A DNA stretch of 64,000 bases. Source: Bos javanicus (Eukaryota; Chordata; Mammalia; Artiodactyla; Bovidae). Position numbers and translations under genes: made by a program. The stretch is taken from NCBI RefSeq assembly GCF_032452875.1, contig NW_026894299.1:88359-152358 (forward strand), written 5' to 3'. Under the pieces are notes generated by a model that was given only the letters and a program-made list of their open reading frames with translations, was not told where the DNA came from and did no database searches. Shown piece after piece: positions 1-10,915 of this stretch. Positions within the stretch are counted from its first letter, which is position 1; the number at the start of each line of letters is the position of its first letter.

Positions 1-520
1 CATGATCAGTCACGTGATCAGTGCATGATCAATTACGTGATCAGTGCATGATCAGTCACGTGACCAGTACATGGTAGCTACGTGATCATTGCATGATCAG
101 CCACGTGAGCAGTGCATGATAGCCACGTGATCAGTGCATGATCAGTCACATGATCAGTGTATGATCATCCACGTGATCAGTGCATGATCAGTCACGTGAT
201 CAGTGCATGATATAGACGTGATCAGTGCATGATCAGTCACGTGATCAGTGCATGATCAGCCACGTGATCAGTGCATGATAGCCAGTGAATCAGTGCATGA
301 TAGCCAGTGATCAGTGCATGATCAGTCACGTGATCAGTGCATGATCAGCCACGTGATCAGTGCATGATAGCCACGTGATCAGTGTATGATCAGCCACGTG
401 ATCAGTGCATGATCAGTCACGTGATCAGTGCATGATCAGCCACGTGATCAGTGCATGATCAGTCACGTGATCAGTGTATGATCAGCCACGTGATCAGTGC
501 ATGCTCAGTCACGTGATCAG
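1..520 (+). repeat. Monomer tract before spacer 1 (partial)
   Basis: Starts inside the array. Contains a STAG monomer (the GTCACGTGAC palindrome at 55-64), a TATAG monomer near 209 and two short GCCAGTGA monomers near 281-310. Ends with TGCATGCTCAGTCACGTGATCAG, shared by class A spacers. Confidence 0.93.
55..64. promoter_or_regulatory. First GTCACGTGAC 10-bp palindrome (representative)
   Basis: Perfect palindrome equal to the CLEAR-type E-box bound by the MITF/TFEB/TFE3 basic helix-loop-helix family and close to USF sites. It recurs in each STAG monomer (next at 1147-1156). The match is visible in the sequence; binding or regulatory function here is unproven, and the site may only be a by-product of the satellite monomer. 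Confidence 0.3.
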
Positions 521-762
521 GGCCTGCTGAGCTGCGTGATTACTGTCTGCTCATCTGCTTGACAATTGCCAGCTGAGCTGCACGATTCCTGCCTGTCATC
601 TGCTTGACAATTGCCAGCTGTGCTGCGTAATTCCTGCCTGCTCAGCTGCTTGATTATTGCCAGCTGAGCAGCATGATTCCTCACAGCTGAGTTCCATGAT
701 TATTGCCTGCTGACTGTATGATTCGTGCCTACTCAGCTCTTTGTTTATTGCCTCCAGAGGCA
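521..762 (+). repeat. Spacer 1, class A, 242 bp
   Basis: Runs from GGCCTGCTGAGCTG to CCTCCAGAGGCA. It consists of ~22-23 bp units built on GCTGAGCTGC.TGATT.TTGCC in the same phase as the flanking satellite; the second unit matches the main monomer at 14 of 23 bases by hand alignment. Haplotype CAG/ACTG/GCC/CAGCTG/TATG, the typical class A form. A 62-codon minus-strand frame crosses most class A copies but opens with TTG and is judged non-coding. Confidence 0.95.
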
Positions 763-1862
763 CATGATCAGTGTATGATAGCAAACATGATCAGTGCATG
801 ATCAGTCACATGATCAGTGCCATTAAGTCACGTGATCACTACATGATAGTCATGTGATCAGTCCATGCTCAGTCACGGTATCAGTGCATGATCAGCCACG
901 TGATCAGTGCATGATCAGCCACGTGATCAGTTCATGATAGCCATGTGATCAGTGCATGATCAGTCACGTGATCAGTGCATGATCAGGCAGGTGATCAGTG
1001 CATGATCAGTCACGTGATCAGTGCATGATCAGTCACGTGATCAGTGCATGATCAGTCACGTGATCAGTGCATGATCAGCCACGTGATCAGTGCATGATCA
1101 GCCACGTGATCAGTGCATGATCAGTTACGTGATCAGTGCATGATCAGTCACGTGACCAGTACATGGTAGCTACGTGATCATTGCATGATCAGCCACGTGA
1201 GCAGTGCATGATAGCCACGTGATCAGTGCATGATCAGTCACGTGATCAGTGCATGATCACTCACGTGATCAGTGCATGATAAGTCACGTGATCAGTGCAT
1301 GATCAATTACGTGATCAGTGCATGATCAGTCACGTGACCAGTACATGGTAGCTACGTGATCATTGCATGATCAGCCACGTGAGCAGTGCATGATAGCCAC
1401 GTGATCAGTGCATGATCAGTCGCATGATCAGTGTATGATCATCCGGGTGATCAGTGCATGATCAGTCACGTGATCAGTGCATGATATAGACGTGATCAGT
1501 GCATGATCAGTCACGTGATCAGTGTATGATCAACCACGTGATCAGTGCATGATAGCCAGTTAATGAGTGCATGATAGCCAGATGATCAGTGCATGATCAG
1601 TCACGTGATCAGTGTATGATCAGCCACGTAATCAGTGCATGATAGCCACTGATCAGTGCATGATCAGCCACGTGATCAGTGCATGATCAGTTACGTGAGC
1701 AGTGTATGATCAGCCACGTGATCAGTGCATGGTCAGACACGTGAACAGTGTATGATCAGCCACGTGATCAGTGCATGATAGCCACGTGATCAGTGCATGA
1801 TCAGTCACGTGATCAGTGTATGATCAGCCACGTGAACAGTGCATGCTCAGTCACGTGATCTG
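763..1862 (+). repeat. Tract 1, A to B, 1100 bp
   Basis: Begins with the spacer's 3' companion monomers (GCAAACATG, GCCATTAAG, ACTACATGATAG, CACGGTATCAG). Two STAG monomers follow near 1147 and 1337, then TATAG near 1482, AATGAG near 1556 and GGTCAG near 1731. Same plan as tracts 6 and 13. Confidence 0.93.
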
Positions 1863-2104
1863 GGCCTGCTGAGCTGCGTGATTACTGTCTGCTCATCTGC
1901 TTGACAATTGCCAGCTGAGCTGCACGATTCCTGCCTGTCATCTGCTTGACAATTATCAGCTGTGCTGCGTAATTCCTGCCTGCTCAGCTGCTTGATTATT
2001 GCCAGCTGAGCAGCATGATTCCTCACACCTGAGTTCCATGATTATTGCCTGCTGACTGTTTGATTCGTGCCTACTCAGCTCTTTGTTTATTGCCTCCAGA
2101 GGCA
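1863..2104 (+). repeat. Spacer 2, class B, 242 bp
   Basis: Haplotype CTG/ACTG/ATC/CACCTG/TTTG. The ATC at the third site puts TGATAA in the minus-strand frame that stays open in class A copies. Opens super-repeat R1. Confidence 0.95.
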
Positions 2105-3200
2105 CATGATCAGTGTATGATAGCAAACATGATCAGCGCATGATCAGTCACATGATCAGCGCCATTAAGTCACGTGATCACTACATGATAGTCATGTGAT
2201 CAGTCCATGCTCAGTCACGGTATCAGTGCATGATCAGCCACGTGATCAGTGCATGATCAGCCAGGTGATCAGTTCATGATAGCCACGTGATCAGTGCATG
2301 ATTTGTCACGTGATCAGTGCATGACCAGGCAGGTGATCAGTGCATGATCAGCCACGTGATCAGTGCATGATAGCCACGTGATCAGTGCATGATCAGTCAC
2401 CTGATGGGTGTATGATCAGTCACGTGACCGGTACATGGTAGCTACATGATCATTGCATGATCAGCCACGTGAGTAGTGCATGATAGCCACGTGATCAGTG
2501 CATGATCAGTCACGTGATCAGTGCATGATCAGTCACGTGAACAGTGCATGATAAGTCACGTGATCAGTGCATGATCAGCCACGTGATCAGTGCATGATCA
2601 GTCACGTGATCAGTGCATGATAGCTACGTGATCAGTGCATGACAGCCACGTGATCAGTGCATGATAGCCACGTGATCAGTGCATGATCAGTCACATGATC
2701 AGTGTATGATCATCCACGTGATCAGTGCATGATCAGTCATGTGATCAGTGCATGATATAGACGTGATCAGTGCATGATCAGTCACGTGATCAGTGCATGA
2801 TCAGCCACGTGATCAGTGCATGATAGCCAGTGAATGAGTGCATGATAGCCAGTGATCAGTGCATGATCAGTCACGTGATCAGTGCATGATCAGCCACGTG
2901 ATCAGTGCATGATAGCCACTGATCAGTGCATGATCAGCCACGTGATCAGTGCATGATCAGTCACGTGATCAGTGTATGATCAGCCACGTGATCAGTGCAT
3001 GATCAGACACGTGATCAGTGCATGATCAGCCACGTGATCAGTGCATGATAGCCACGTGATCAGTGCATGATCAGTTACGTGATCAGTGTATGATCAGCCA
3101 CGTGATCAGTGCATGATAGCCACGTGATCAGTGCATGATCAGTCACGTGATCAGTGTATGATCAGCCACGTGAACAGTGCATGCTCAGTCACGTGATCTG
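2105..3200 (+). repeat. Tract 2, B to B, 1096 bp
   Basis: 3' companion monomers, ACCAGGCAGG near 2329, GGGTG near 2400, a STAG-like monomer with CCGGTACATGG, TATAG near 2757 and AATGAG near 2826. Same plan as tracts 7, 9, 14 and 16. Confidence 0.93.
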
Positions 3201-3442
3201 GGCCTGCTGAGCTGCGTGATTACCGTCTGCTCATCTGCTTGACAATTGCCAGCTGAGCTGCACGATTCCTGCCTGTCATCTGCTTGACAATTATCAGCTG
3301 TGCTGCGTAATTCCTGCCTGCTCAGCTGCTTGATTATTGCCAGCTGAGCAGCATGATTCCTCACACCTGAGTTCCATGATTATTGCCTGCTGACTGTTTG
3401 ATTCGTGCCTACTCAGCTCTTTGTTTATTGCCTCCAGAGGCA
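3201..3442 (+). repeat. Spacer 3, class B, 242 bp
   Basis: Haplotype CTG/ACCG/ATC/CACCTG/TTTG. Appears identical over its whole length to spacer 36, 58 kb away. The ACCG variant recurs at the equivalent place in R2 (spacer 10). Confidence 0.95.
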
Positions 3443-3861
3443 CATGATCAGTGTATGATAGCAAACATGATCAGTGCATGATCAGTCACATGATCAGTGC
3501 CATTAAGTCACGTGATCACTACATGATAGTCATGTGATCAGTCCATGCTCAGTCACGGTATCAGTGCATGATCAGCCACGTGATCAGTGCATGATCAGCC
3601 ACGTGATCAGTGCATGATAGCCACGTGATCAGTGCATGATTTGTCACGTGATCAGTGCATGATCAGCCACGTGATCAGTGCATGATCAGTTACGTGATCA
3701 GTGCATGATCAGCCACGTGATCAGTGCATGATCAGACACGTGAACAGTGTATGATCAGCCACGTGATCAGTGCATGATAGCCACGTGATCAGTGCATGAT
3801 CAGTCACGTGATCAGTGTATGATCAGCCACGTGATCAGTGCATGCTCAGTCACGTGATCAG
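3443..3861 (+). repeat. Tract 3, short B to A, 419 bp
   Basis: Holds only the 3' companion monomers and the pre-spacer end. TATAG, AATGAG and STAG are all missing, as expected of an internal deletion by unequal exchange. Tract 10 has the same length. Confidence 0.93.
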
Positions 3862-4103
3862 GGCCTGCTGAGCTGCGTGATTACTGTCTGCTCATCTGCT
3901 TGACAATTGCCAGCTGAGCTGCACGATTCCTGCCTGTCATCTGCTTGACAATTATCAGCTGTGCTGCGTAATTCCTGCCTGCTCAGCTGCTTGATTATTG
4001 CCAGCTGAGCAGCATGATTCCTCACACCTGAGTTCCATGATTATTGCCTGCTGACTGTTTGATTCGTGCCTACTCAGCTCTTTGTTTATTGCCTCCAGAG
4101 GCA
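3862..4103 (+). repeat. Spacer 4, class A lead with class B body, 242 bp
   Basis: Haplotype CAG/ACTG/ATC/CACCTG/TTTG. Class A entry but class B interior, so it looks like a recombinant or conversion product. Lies only 661 bp after spacer 3, the shortest interval in the window. Confidence 0.95.
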
Positions 4104-5766
4104 CATGATCAGTGTATGATAGCAAACATGATCAGTGCATGATCAGTCACATGATCAGTGCCATTAAGTCACGTGATCACTACATGATAGTCATGTGATC
4201 AGTCCATGCTCAGTCACGGTATCAGTGCATGATCAGCCACGTGATCAGTGCATGATCAGTCACGTGATCAGTGTATGATCATCCACGTGATCAGTGCATG
4301 GGCAGTCATGTGATCAGTGCATGATATAGACGTGATCAGTGCATGATCAGTCACGTGATCAGTGCATGATAGCCACGTGATCAGTGCATGATCAGTCACC
4401 TGATGGGTGTATGATCATTCACGTGACCTGTACATGGTAGCTACATGATCATTGCATGATCAGCCACGTGAGTAGTGCATGATAGCCACGTGATCAGTGC
4501 ATGATCAGTCACGTGATCAGTGCATGATCAGTCACGTGATCAGTGCATGATCAGCCACGTGATCAGTGCATGATCAGCCACGTGATCAGTGCATGATAGC
4601 CACGTGATCAGTGCATGATCAGTCACGTGATCAGTGCATGATCAGTCACGTGATCAGTGCATGATCAGCCACGTGATCAGTGCATGATAGCCACGTGATC
4701 AGTGCATGATCAGTCACGTGATCAGTGCATGATCAGTCACGTGATCAGTGCATGGTAGCTACATGATCAGTGCATGATCAGCCACGTGATCAGTGCATGA
4801 TAGCCACGTGATCAGTGCATGATCAGTCACGTGATCAGTGCATGATCAGTCACGTGATCAGTGCATGATCAGTCACGTGATCAGTGCATGATCAATTACG
4901 TGATCAGTGCATGATCAGTCACGTGATCAGTGCATGATAGCTACGTGATCATTGCATGATCAGCCACGTGATCAGTGCATGATAGCCACGTGATCAGTGC
5001 ATGATAGCCACGTGATCAGTGCATGATCAGTCACGTGATCGTGTGTGATCAGCCACGTGATCAGTGCATGATATCCACGTGATCAGTGCATGATAGCCAC
5101 GTGATCAGTGCATGATAGCCACGTGATCAGTGCATGATCAGTCACGTGATCATGTGTGATCAGCCACGTGATCAGTGCATGATCAGCACGTGATCAGTGC
5201 ATGATCAATTACGTGATCAGTTGCATGATCAGCCACGTGAGCAGTGCATGATAGCCACGTGATCAGTGCATGATCAGTCACGTGATCAGTGCATGATCAG
5301 TCACGTGAACAGTGCATGATCATTTACGTGATCAGTGCATGATCAGTCACGTGACCAGTATATGGTAGCTACGTGATCATTCCATGACGAGCCACGTGAG
5401 CAGTGCATGATAGCCACGTGATGTGTGCATGATCAGTTACGTGAGCAGAGTATGATCAGCCACGTGATCAGTGCATGAGTGCCACGTGATCAGTGCATGA
5501 TATGTCACGTGACAGGTGTGTGATCAGCCACGTGAACAGTGCATGTTCAGCCACGTGATCAGTGCATGATAGCCACGTGATCAGTGCATGATCAGTTACG
5601 TGAGCAGTGTATGATCAGCCACGTGATCAGTGCATGGTCAGACACGTGAACAGTGTATGATCAGCCACGTGATCAGTGCATGATATCCAAGTGATCAGTG
5701 CATGATCATCACGTGATCAGTGTATGATCAGCCACGTGAACAGTGCATGCTCAGTCACGTGATCAG
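4104..5766 (+). repeat. Tract 4, A to A, 1663 bp
   Basis: TATAG near 4323, GGGTG near 4392, long runs of plain monomers from 4500 to 5000, GTGTG monomers near 5040 and 5150, GGTCAG near 5637 and CCAAG near 5685. The GTGTG-to-CCAAG end is the same as the end of the 2.18-kb tracts farther right. Confidence 0.93.
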
Positions 5767-6008
5767 GGCCTGCTGAGCTGCGTGATTACTGTCTGCTCAT
5801 CTGCTTGACAATTGCCAGCTGAGCTGCACGATTCCTGCCTGTCATCTGCTTGACAATTGCCAGCTGTGCTGCGTAATTCCTGCCTGCTCAGCTGCTTGAT
5901 TATTGCCAGCTGAGCAGCATGATTCCTCACAGCTGAGTTCCATGATTATTGCCTGCTGACTGTTTGATTCGTGCCTACTCAGCTCTTTGTTTATTGCCTC
6001 CAGAGGCA
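5767..6008 (+). repeat. Spacer 5, class A, 242 bp
   Basis: Haplotype CAG/ACTG/GCC/CAGCTG/TTTG. Class A except for the last site. Confidence 0.95.
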
Positions 6009-7992
6009 CATGATCAGTGTATGATAGCAAACATGATCAGTGCATGATCAGTCACATGATCAGCGCCATTAAGTCACGTGATCACTACATGATAGTCATG
6101 TGATCAGTCCATGCTCAGTCACGGTATCAGTGCATGATCAGCCACGTGATCAGTGCATGATCAGCCACGTGATCAGTTCATGATAGCTATGTGATCAGTG
6201 CATGATTTGTCACGTGATCAGTGCATGATCAGGCAGGTGATCAGTGCATGATCAGTCACGTGATCAGTGCATGATCAGTCACGTGATCAGTGCATGATCA
6301 GTCACGTGATCAGTGCATGATCAGCCACGTGATCAGTGCATGATCAGCCACGTGATCAGTGCATGATCAGTCACGTGATCAGTGCATGATCAGTCACGTG
6401 ACCAGTACATGGTAGCTACGTGATCAGTGCATGATCAGCCACGTGATCAGTGCATGATAGCCACGTGATCAGTGCATGATCAGTCACGTGATCAGTGCAT
6501 GATCAGCCACGTGATCAGTGCATGATCAGCCACGTGATCAGTGCATGATAGCCACGTGATCAGTGCATGATCAGTCACGTGATCAGTGCATGATCAGGCA
6601 CGTGATCAGTGCATGATCAGCCACGTGATCAGTGCATGATAGCCACGTGATCAGTGCATGATCAGTCACGTGATCAGTGCATGATCAGTCACGTGATCAG
6701 TGCATGGTAGCTACGTGATCAGTGCATGATCAGCCACGTGATCAGTGCATGATAGCCACGTGATCAGTGCATGATCAGCCACGTGATCAGTGCATGATCA
6801 GTCACGTGATCAGTGCATGATCATCCACGTGATCAGTGCATGATCAGTCATGTGATCAGTGCATGATATAGACGTGATCAGTGCATGATCAGTCACGTGA
6901 TCAGTGCATGATAGCCACGTGATCAGTGCATGATCAGTCACGTGATCAGTGTATGATCAGTCACGTGATCAGTACATGGTAGCTACATGATCATTGCATG
7001 ATCAGCCACGTGATAGTGCATGATAGCCACGTGATCAGTGCATGATCAGTCACGTGATCAGTGCATGATCAGTCACGTGATCAGTGCATGATCAGCCACG
7101 TGATCAGTGCATGATCAGCCACGTGATCAGTGCATGATAGCCACGTGATCAGTGCATGATCAGTCACGTGATCAGTGCATGATCAGCCACGTGATCAGTG
7201 CATGATCAGTCACGTGATCAGTGCATGATCAGTCACGTGATCAGTGCATGATCAGTCACGTGATCAGTGCATGATCAGCCACGTGATCAGTGCATGATCA
7301 GCCACGTGATCAGTGCATGATCAGTTACGTGATCAGTGCATGATCAGTCACGTGACCAGTACATGGTAGCTACGTGATCATTGCATGATCAGCCACGTGA
7401 TCAGTGCATGATAGCCACGTGATCAGTGCATGATCAGTCACGTGATCAGTGCATGATCAGTCACGTGATCAGTGCATGATCAGTCACGTGATCAGTGCAT
7501 GATCAATTACGTGATCAGTGCATGATCAGTCACGTGACCAGTACATGGTAGCTACGTGATCATTGCATGATCAGCCACGTGAGCAGTGCATGATAGCCAC
7601 GTGATCAGTGCATGATCAGTCACATGATCAGTGTATGATCATCCACGTGATCAGTGCATGATCAGTCATGATCAGTGCATGATATAGACGTGATCAGTGC
7701 ATGATCAGTCACGTGATCAGTGCATGATCAGCCACGTGATCAGTGCATGATAGCCAGTGAATCAGTGCATGATAGCCAGTGATCAGTGCATGATCAGTCA
7801 CGTGATCAGTGCATGATCAGCCACGTGATCAGTGCATGATCAGCCACTGATCAGTGTATGATCAGCCACGTGATCAGTGCATGATCAGTCACGTGATCAG
7901 TGTATGATCAGCCACGTGATCAGTGCATGATCAGTCACGTGATCAGTGTATGATCAGCCACGTGATCAGTGCATGCTCAGTCACGTGATCAG
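6009..7992 (+). repeat. Tract 5, A to A, 1984 bp
   Basis: Mostly near-consensus monomers, with several TAGCTAC monomers (about 6410, 6710, 6970, 7365, 7550) and TATAG monomers near 6867 and 7682. Ends with GCCAGTGAATCAG monomers near 7750, like the pre-spacer end of tract 0. Among the most homogeneous DNA in the window. Confidence 0.93.
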
Positions 7993-8234
7993 GGCCTGCT
8001 GAGCTGCGTGATTACTGTCTGCTCATCTGCTTGACAATTGCCAGCTGAGCTGCACGATTCCTGCCTGTCATCTGCTTGACAATTGCCAGCTGTGCTGCGT
8101 AATTCCTGCCTGCTCAGCTGCTTGATTATTGCCAGCTGAGCAGCATGATTCCTCACAGCTGAGTTCCATGATTATTGCCTGCTGACTGTATGATTCGTGC
8201 CTACTCAGCTCTTTGTTTATTGCCTCCAGAGGCA
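7993..8234 (+). repeat. Spacer 6, class A, 242 bp
   Basis: Haplotype CAG/ACTG/GCC/CAGCTG/TATG, same as spacer 1. Confidence 0.95.
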
Positions 8235-9334
8235 CATGATCAGTGTATGATAGCAAACATGATCAGTGCATGATCAGTCACATGATCAGCGCCATTAAGT
8301 CACGTGATCACTACATGATAGTCATGTGATCAGTCCATGCTCAGTCACGGTATCAGTGCATGATCAGCCACGTGATCAGTGCATGATCAGCCACGTGATC
8401 AGTTCATGATAGCTATGTGATCAGTGCATGATTTGTCACGTGATCAGTGCATGATCAGGCAGGTGATCAGTGCATGATCAGTCACGTGATCAGTGCATGA
8501 TCAGTCACGTGATCAGTGCATGATCAGTCACGTGATCAGTGCATGATCAGCCACGTGATCAGTGCATGATCAGCCACGTGATCAGTGCATGATCAGTTAC
8601 GTGATCAGTGCATGATCAGTCACGTGACCAGTACATGGTAGCTACGTGATCATTGCATGATCAGCCACGTGAGCAGTGCATGATAGCCACGTGATCAGTG
8701 CATGATCAGTCACGTGATCAGTGCATGATCACTCACGTGATCAGTGCATGATAAGTCACGTGATCAGTGCATGATCAATTACGTGATCAGTGCATGATCA
8801 GTCACGTGACCAGTACATGGTAGCTACGTGATCATTGCATGATCAGCCACGTGAGCAGTGCATGATAGCCACGTGATCAGTGCATGATCAGTCACATGAT
8901 CAGTGTATGATCATCCGGGTGATCAGTGCATGATCAGTCATGTGATCAGTGCATGATATAGACGTGATCAGTGCATGATCAGTCACGTGATCAGTGTATG
9001 ATCAACCACGTGATCAGTGCATGATAGCCAGTTAATGAGTGCATGATAGCCAGATGATCAGTGCATGATCAGTCACGTGATCAGTGTATGATCAGCCACG
9101 TAATCAGTGCATGATAGCCACTGATCAGTGCATGATCAGCCACGTGATCAGTGCATGATCAGTTACGTGAGCAGTGTATGATCAGCCACGTGATCAGTGC
9201 ATGGTCAGACACGTGAACAGTGTATGATCAGCCACGTGATCAGTGCATGATAGCCACGTGATCAGTGCATGATCAGTCACGTGATCAGTGTATGATCAGC
9301 CACGTGAACAGTGCATGCTCAGTCACGTGATCTG
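8235..9334 (+). repeat. Tract 6, A to B, 1100 bp
   Basis: Same plan and length as tract 1: two STAG monomers, TATAG near 8957, AATGAG near 9031, GGTCAG near 9204. Confidence 0.93.
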
Positions 9335-9576
9335 GGCCTGCTGAGCTGCGTGATTACTGTCTGCTCATCTGCTTGACAATTGCCAGCTGAGCTGCACGAT
9401 TCCTGCCTGTCATCTGCTTGACAATTATCAGCTGTGCTGCGTAATTCCTGCCTGCTCAGCTGCTTGATTATTGCCAGCTGAGCAGCATGATTCCTCACAC
9501 CTGAGTTCCATGATTATTGCCTGCTGACTGTTTGATTCGTGCCTACTCAGCTCTTTGTTTATTGCCTCCAGAGGCA
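9335..9576 (+). repeat. Spacer 7, class B, 242 bp
   Basis: Haplotype CTG/ACTG/ATC/CACCTG/TTTG, same as spacer 2. Confidence 0.95.
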
Positions 9577-10673
9577 CATGATCAGTGTATGATAGCAAAC
9601 ATGATCAGCGCATGATCAGTCACATGATCAGCGCCATTAAGTCACGTGATCACTACATGATAGTCATGTGATCAGTCCATGCTCAGTCACGGTATCAGTG
9701 CATGATCAGCCACGTGATCAGTGCATGATCAGCCACGTGATCAGTTCATGATAGCTATGTGATCAGTGCATGATTTGTCACGTGATCAGTGCATGACCAG
9801 GCAGGTGATCAGTGCATGATCAGCCACGTGATCAGTGCATGATAGCCACGTGATCAGTGCATGATCAGTCACCTGATGGGTGTATGATCAGTCACGTGAC
9901 CGGTACATGGTAGCTACATGATCATTGCATGATCAGCCACGTGAGTAGTGCATGATAGCCACGTGATCAGTGCATGATCAGTCACGTGATCAGTGCATGA
10001 TCACTCACGTGAACAGTGCATGATAAGTCACGTGATCAGTGCATGATCAATTACGTGATCAGTGCATGATCAGTCACGTGACCAGTACATGGTAGCTACG
10101 TGATCATTGCATGACAGCCACGTGATCAGTGCATGATAGCCACGTGATCAGTGCATGATCAGTCACATGATCAGTGTATGATCATCCGGGTGATCAGTGC
10201 ATGGGCAGTCATGTGATCAGTGCATGATATAGACGTGATCAGTGCATGATCAGTCACGTGATCAGTGCATGATCAGCCACGTGATCAGTGCATGATAGCC
10301 AGTTAATGAGTGCATGATAGCCAGATGATCAGTGCATGATCAGTCACGTGATCAGTGCATGATCAGCCACGTGATCAGTGCATGATAGCCACTGATCAGT
10401 GCATGATCAGCCACGTGATCAGTGCATGATCAGTCACGTGATCAGTGTATGATCAGCCACGTGATCAGTGCATGATCAGACACGTGATCAGTGCATGATC
10501 AGCCACGTGATCAGTGCATGATAGCCACGTGATCAGTGCATGATCAGTTACGTGATCAGTGTATGATCAGCCACGTGATCAGTGCATGATAGCCACGTGA
10601 TCAGTGCATGATCAGTCACGTGATCAGTGTATGATCAGCCACGTGAACAGTGCATGCTCAGTCACGTGATCTG
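9577..10673 (+). repeat. Tract 7, B to B, 1097 bp
   Basis: Same plan as tract 2, with GGGTG near 9873, TATAG near 10226 and AATGAG near 10300. Confidence 0.93.
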
Positions 10674-10915
10674 GGCCTGCTGAGCTGCGTGATTACTGTC
10701 TGCTCATCTGCTTGACAATTGCCAGCTGAGCTGCACGATTCCTGCCTGTCATCTGCTTGACAATTGCCAGCTGTGCTGCGTAATTCCTGCCTGCTCAGCT
10801 GCTTGATTATTGCCAGCTGAGCAGCATGATTCCTCACACCTGAGTTCCATGATTATTGCCTGCTGACTGTTTGATTCGTGCCTACTCAGCTCTTTGTTTA
10901 TTGCCTCCAGAGGCA
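10674..10915 (+). repeat. Spacer 8, class B with GCC, 242 bp
   Basis: Haplotype CTG/ACTG/GCC/CACCTG/TTTG: class B with the class A base at the third site. Shared with spacer 9, which suggests a conversion tract spread between neighbours. Confidence 0.95.

Noticed and set aside
55..64. Budding-yeast centromere element CDEI (RTCACRTG)
   Set aside because: GTCACGTG fits the consensus, but CDEI alone is a general Cbf1-type E-box. I see no AT-rich CDEII or CDEIII-like partner, and thousands of copies do not resemble a point centromere.
601..640. Bacterial promoter-like TTGACA in the spacer
   Set aside because: TTGACAATTG occurs twice per spacer as part of the repeat unit, with no TATAAT at suitable spacing and no gene downstream.
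521..762. Spacer as a transposable element or tRNA-derived insertion
   Set aside because: No target-site duplication, terminal repeats, poly-A tail or A/B box was seen. The block is in phase with and similar to the satellite monomer, which points to internal divergence instead.
596..784. A 62-codon minus-strand open frame repeated in about 14 spacers
   Set aside because: It opens with TTG, not ATG, and lies entirely in repeated spacer sequence. It is closed in most class B copies by the ATC variant (TGATAA) and shows no domain or codon bias. Its translation only reflects ~23-bp units read in three frames. Sixteen open copies follow from spacer homogeneity, not coding constraint.
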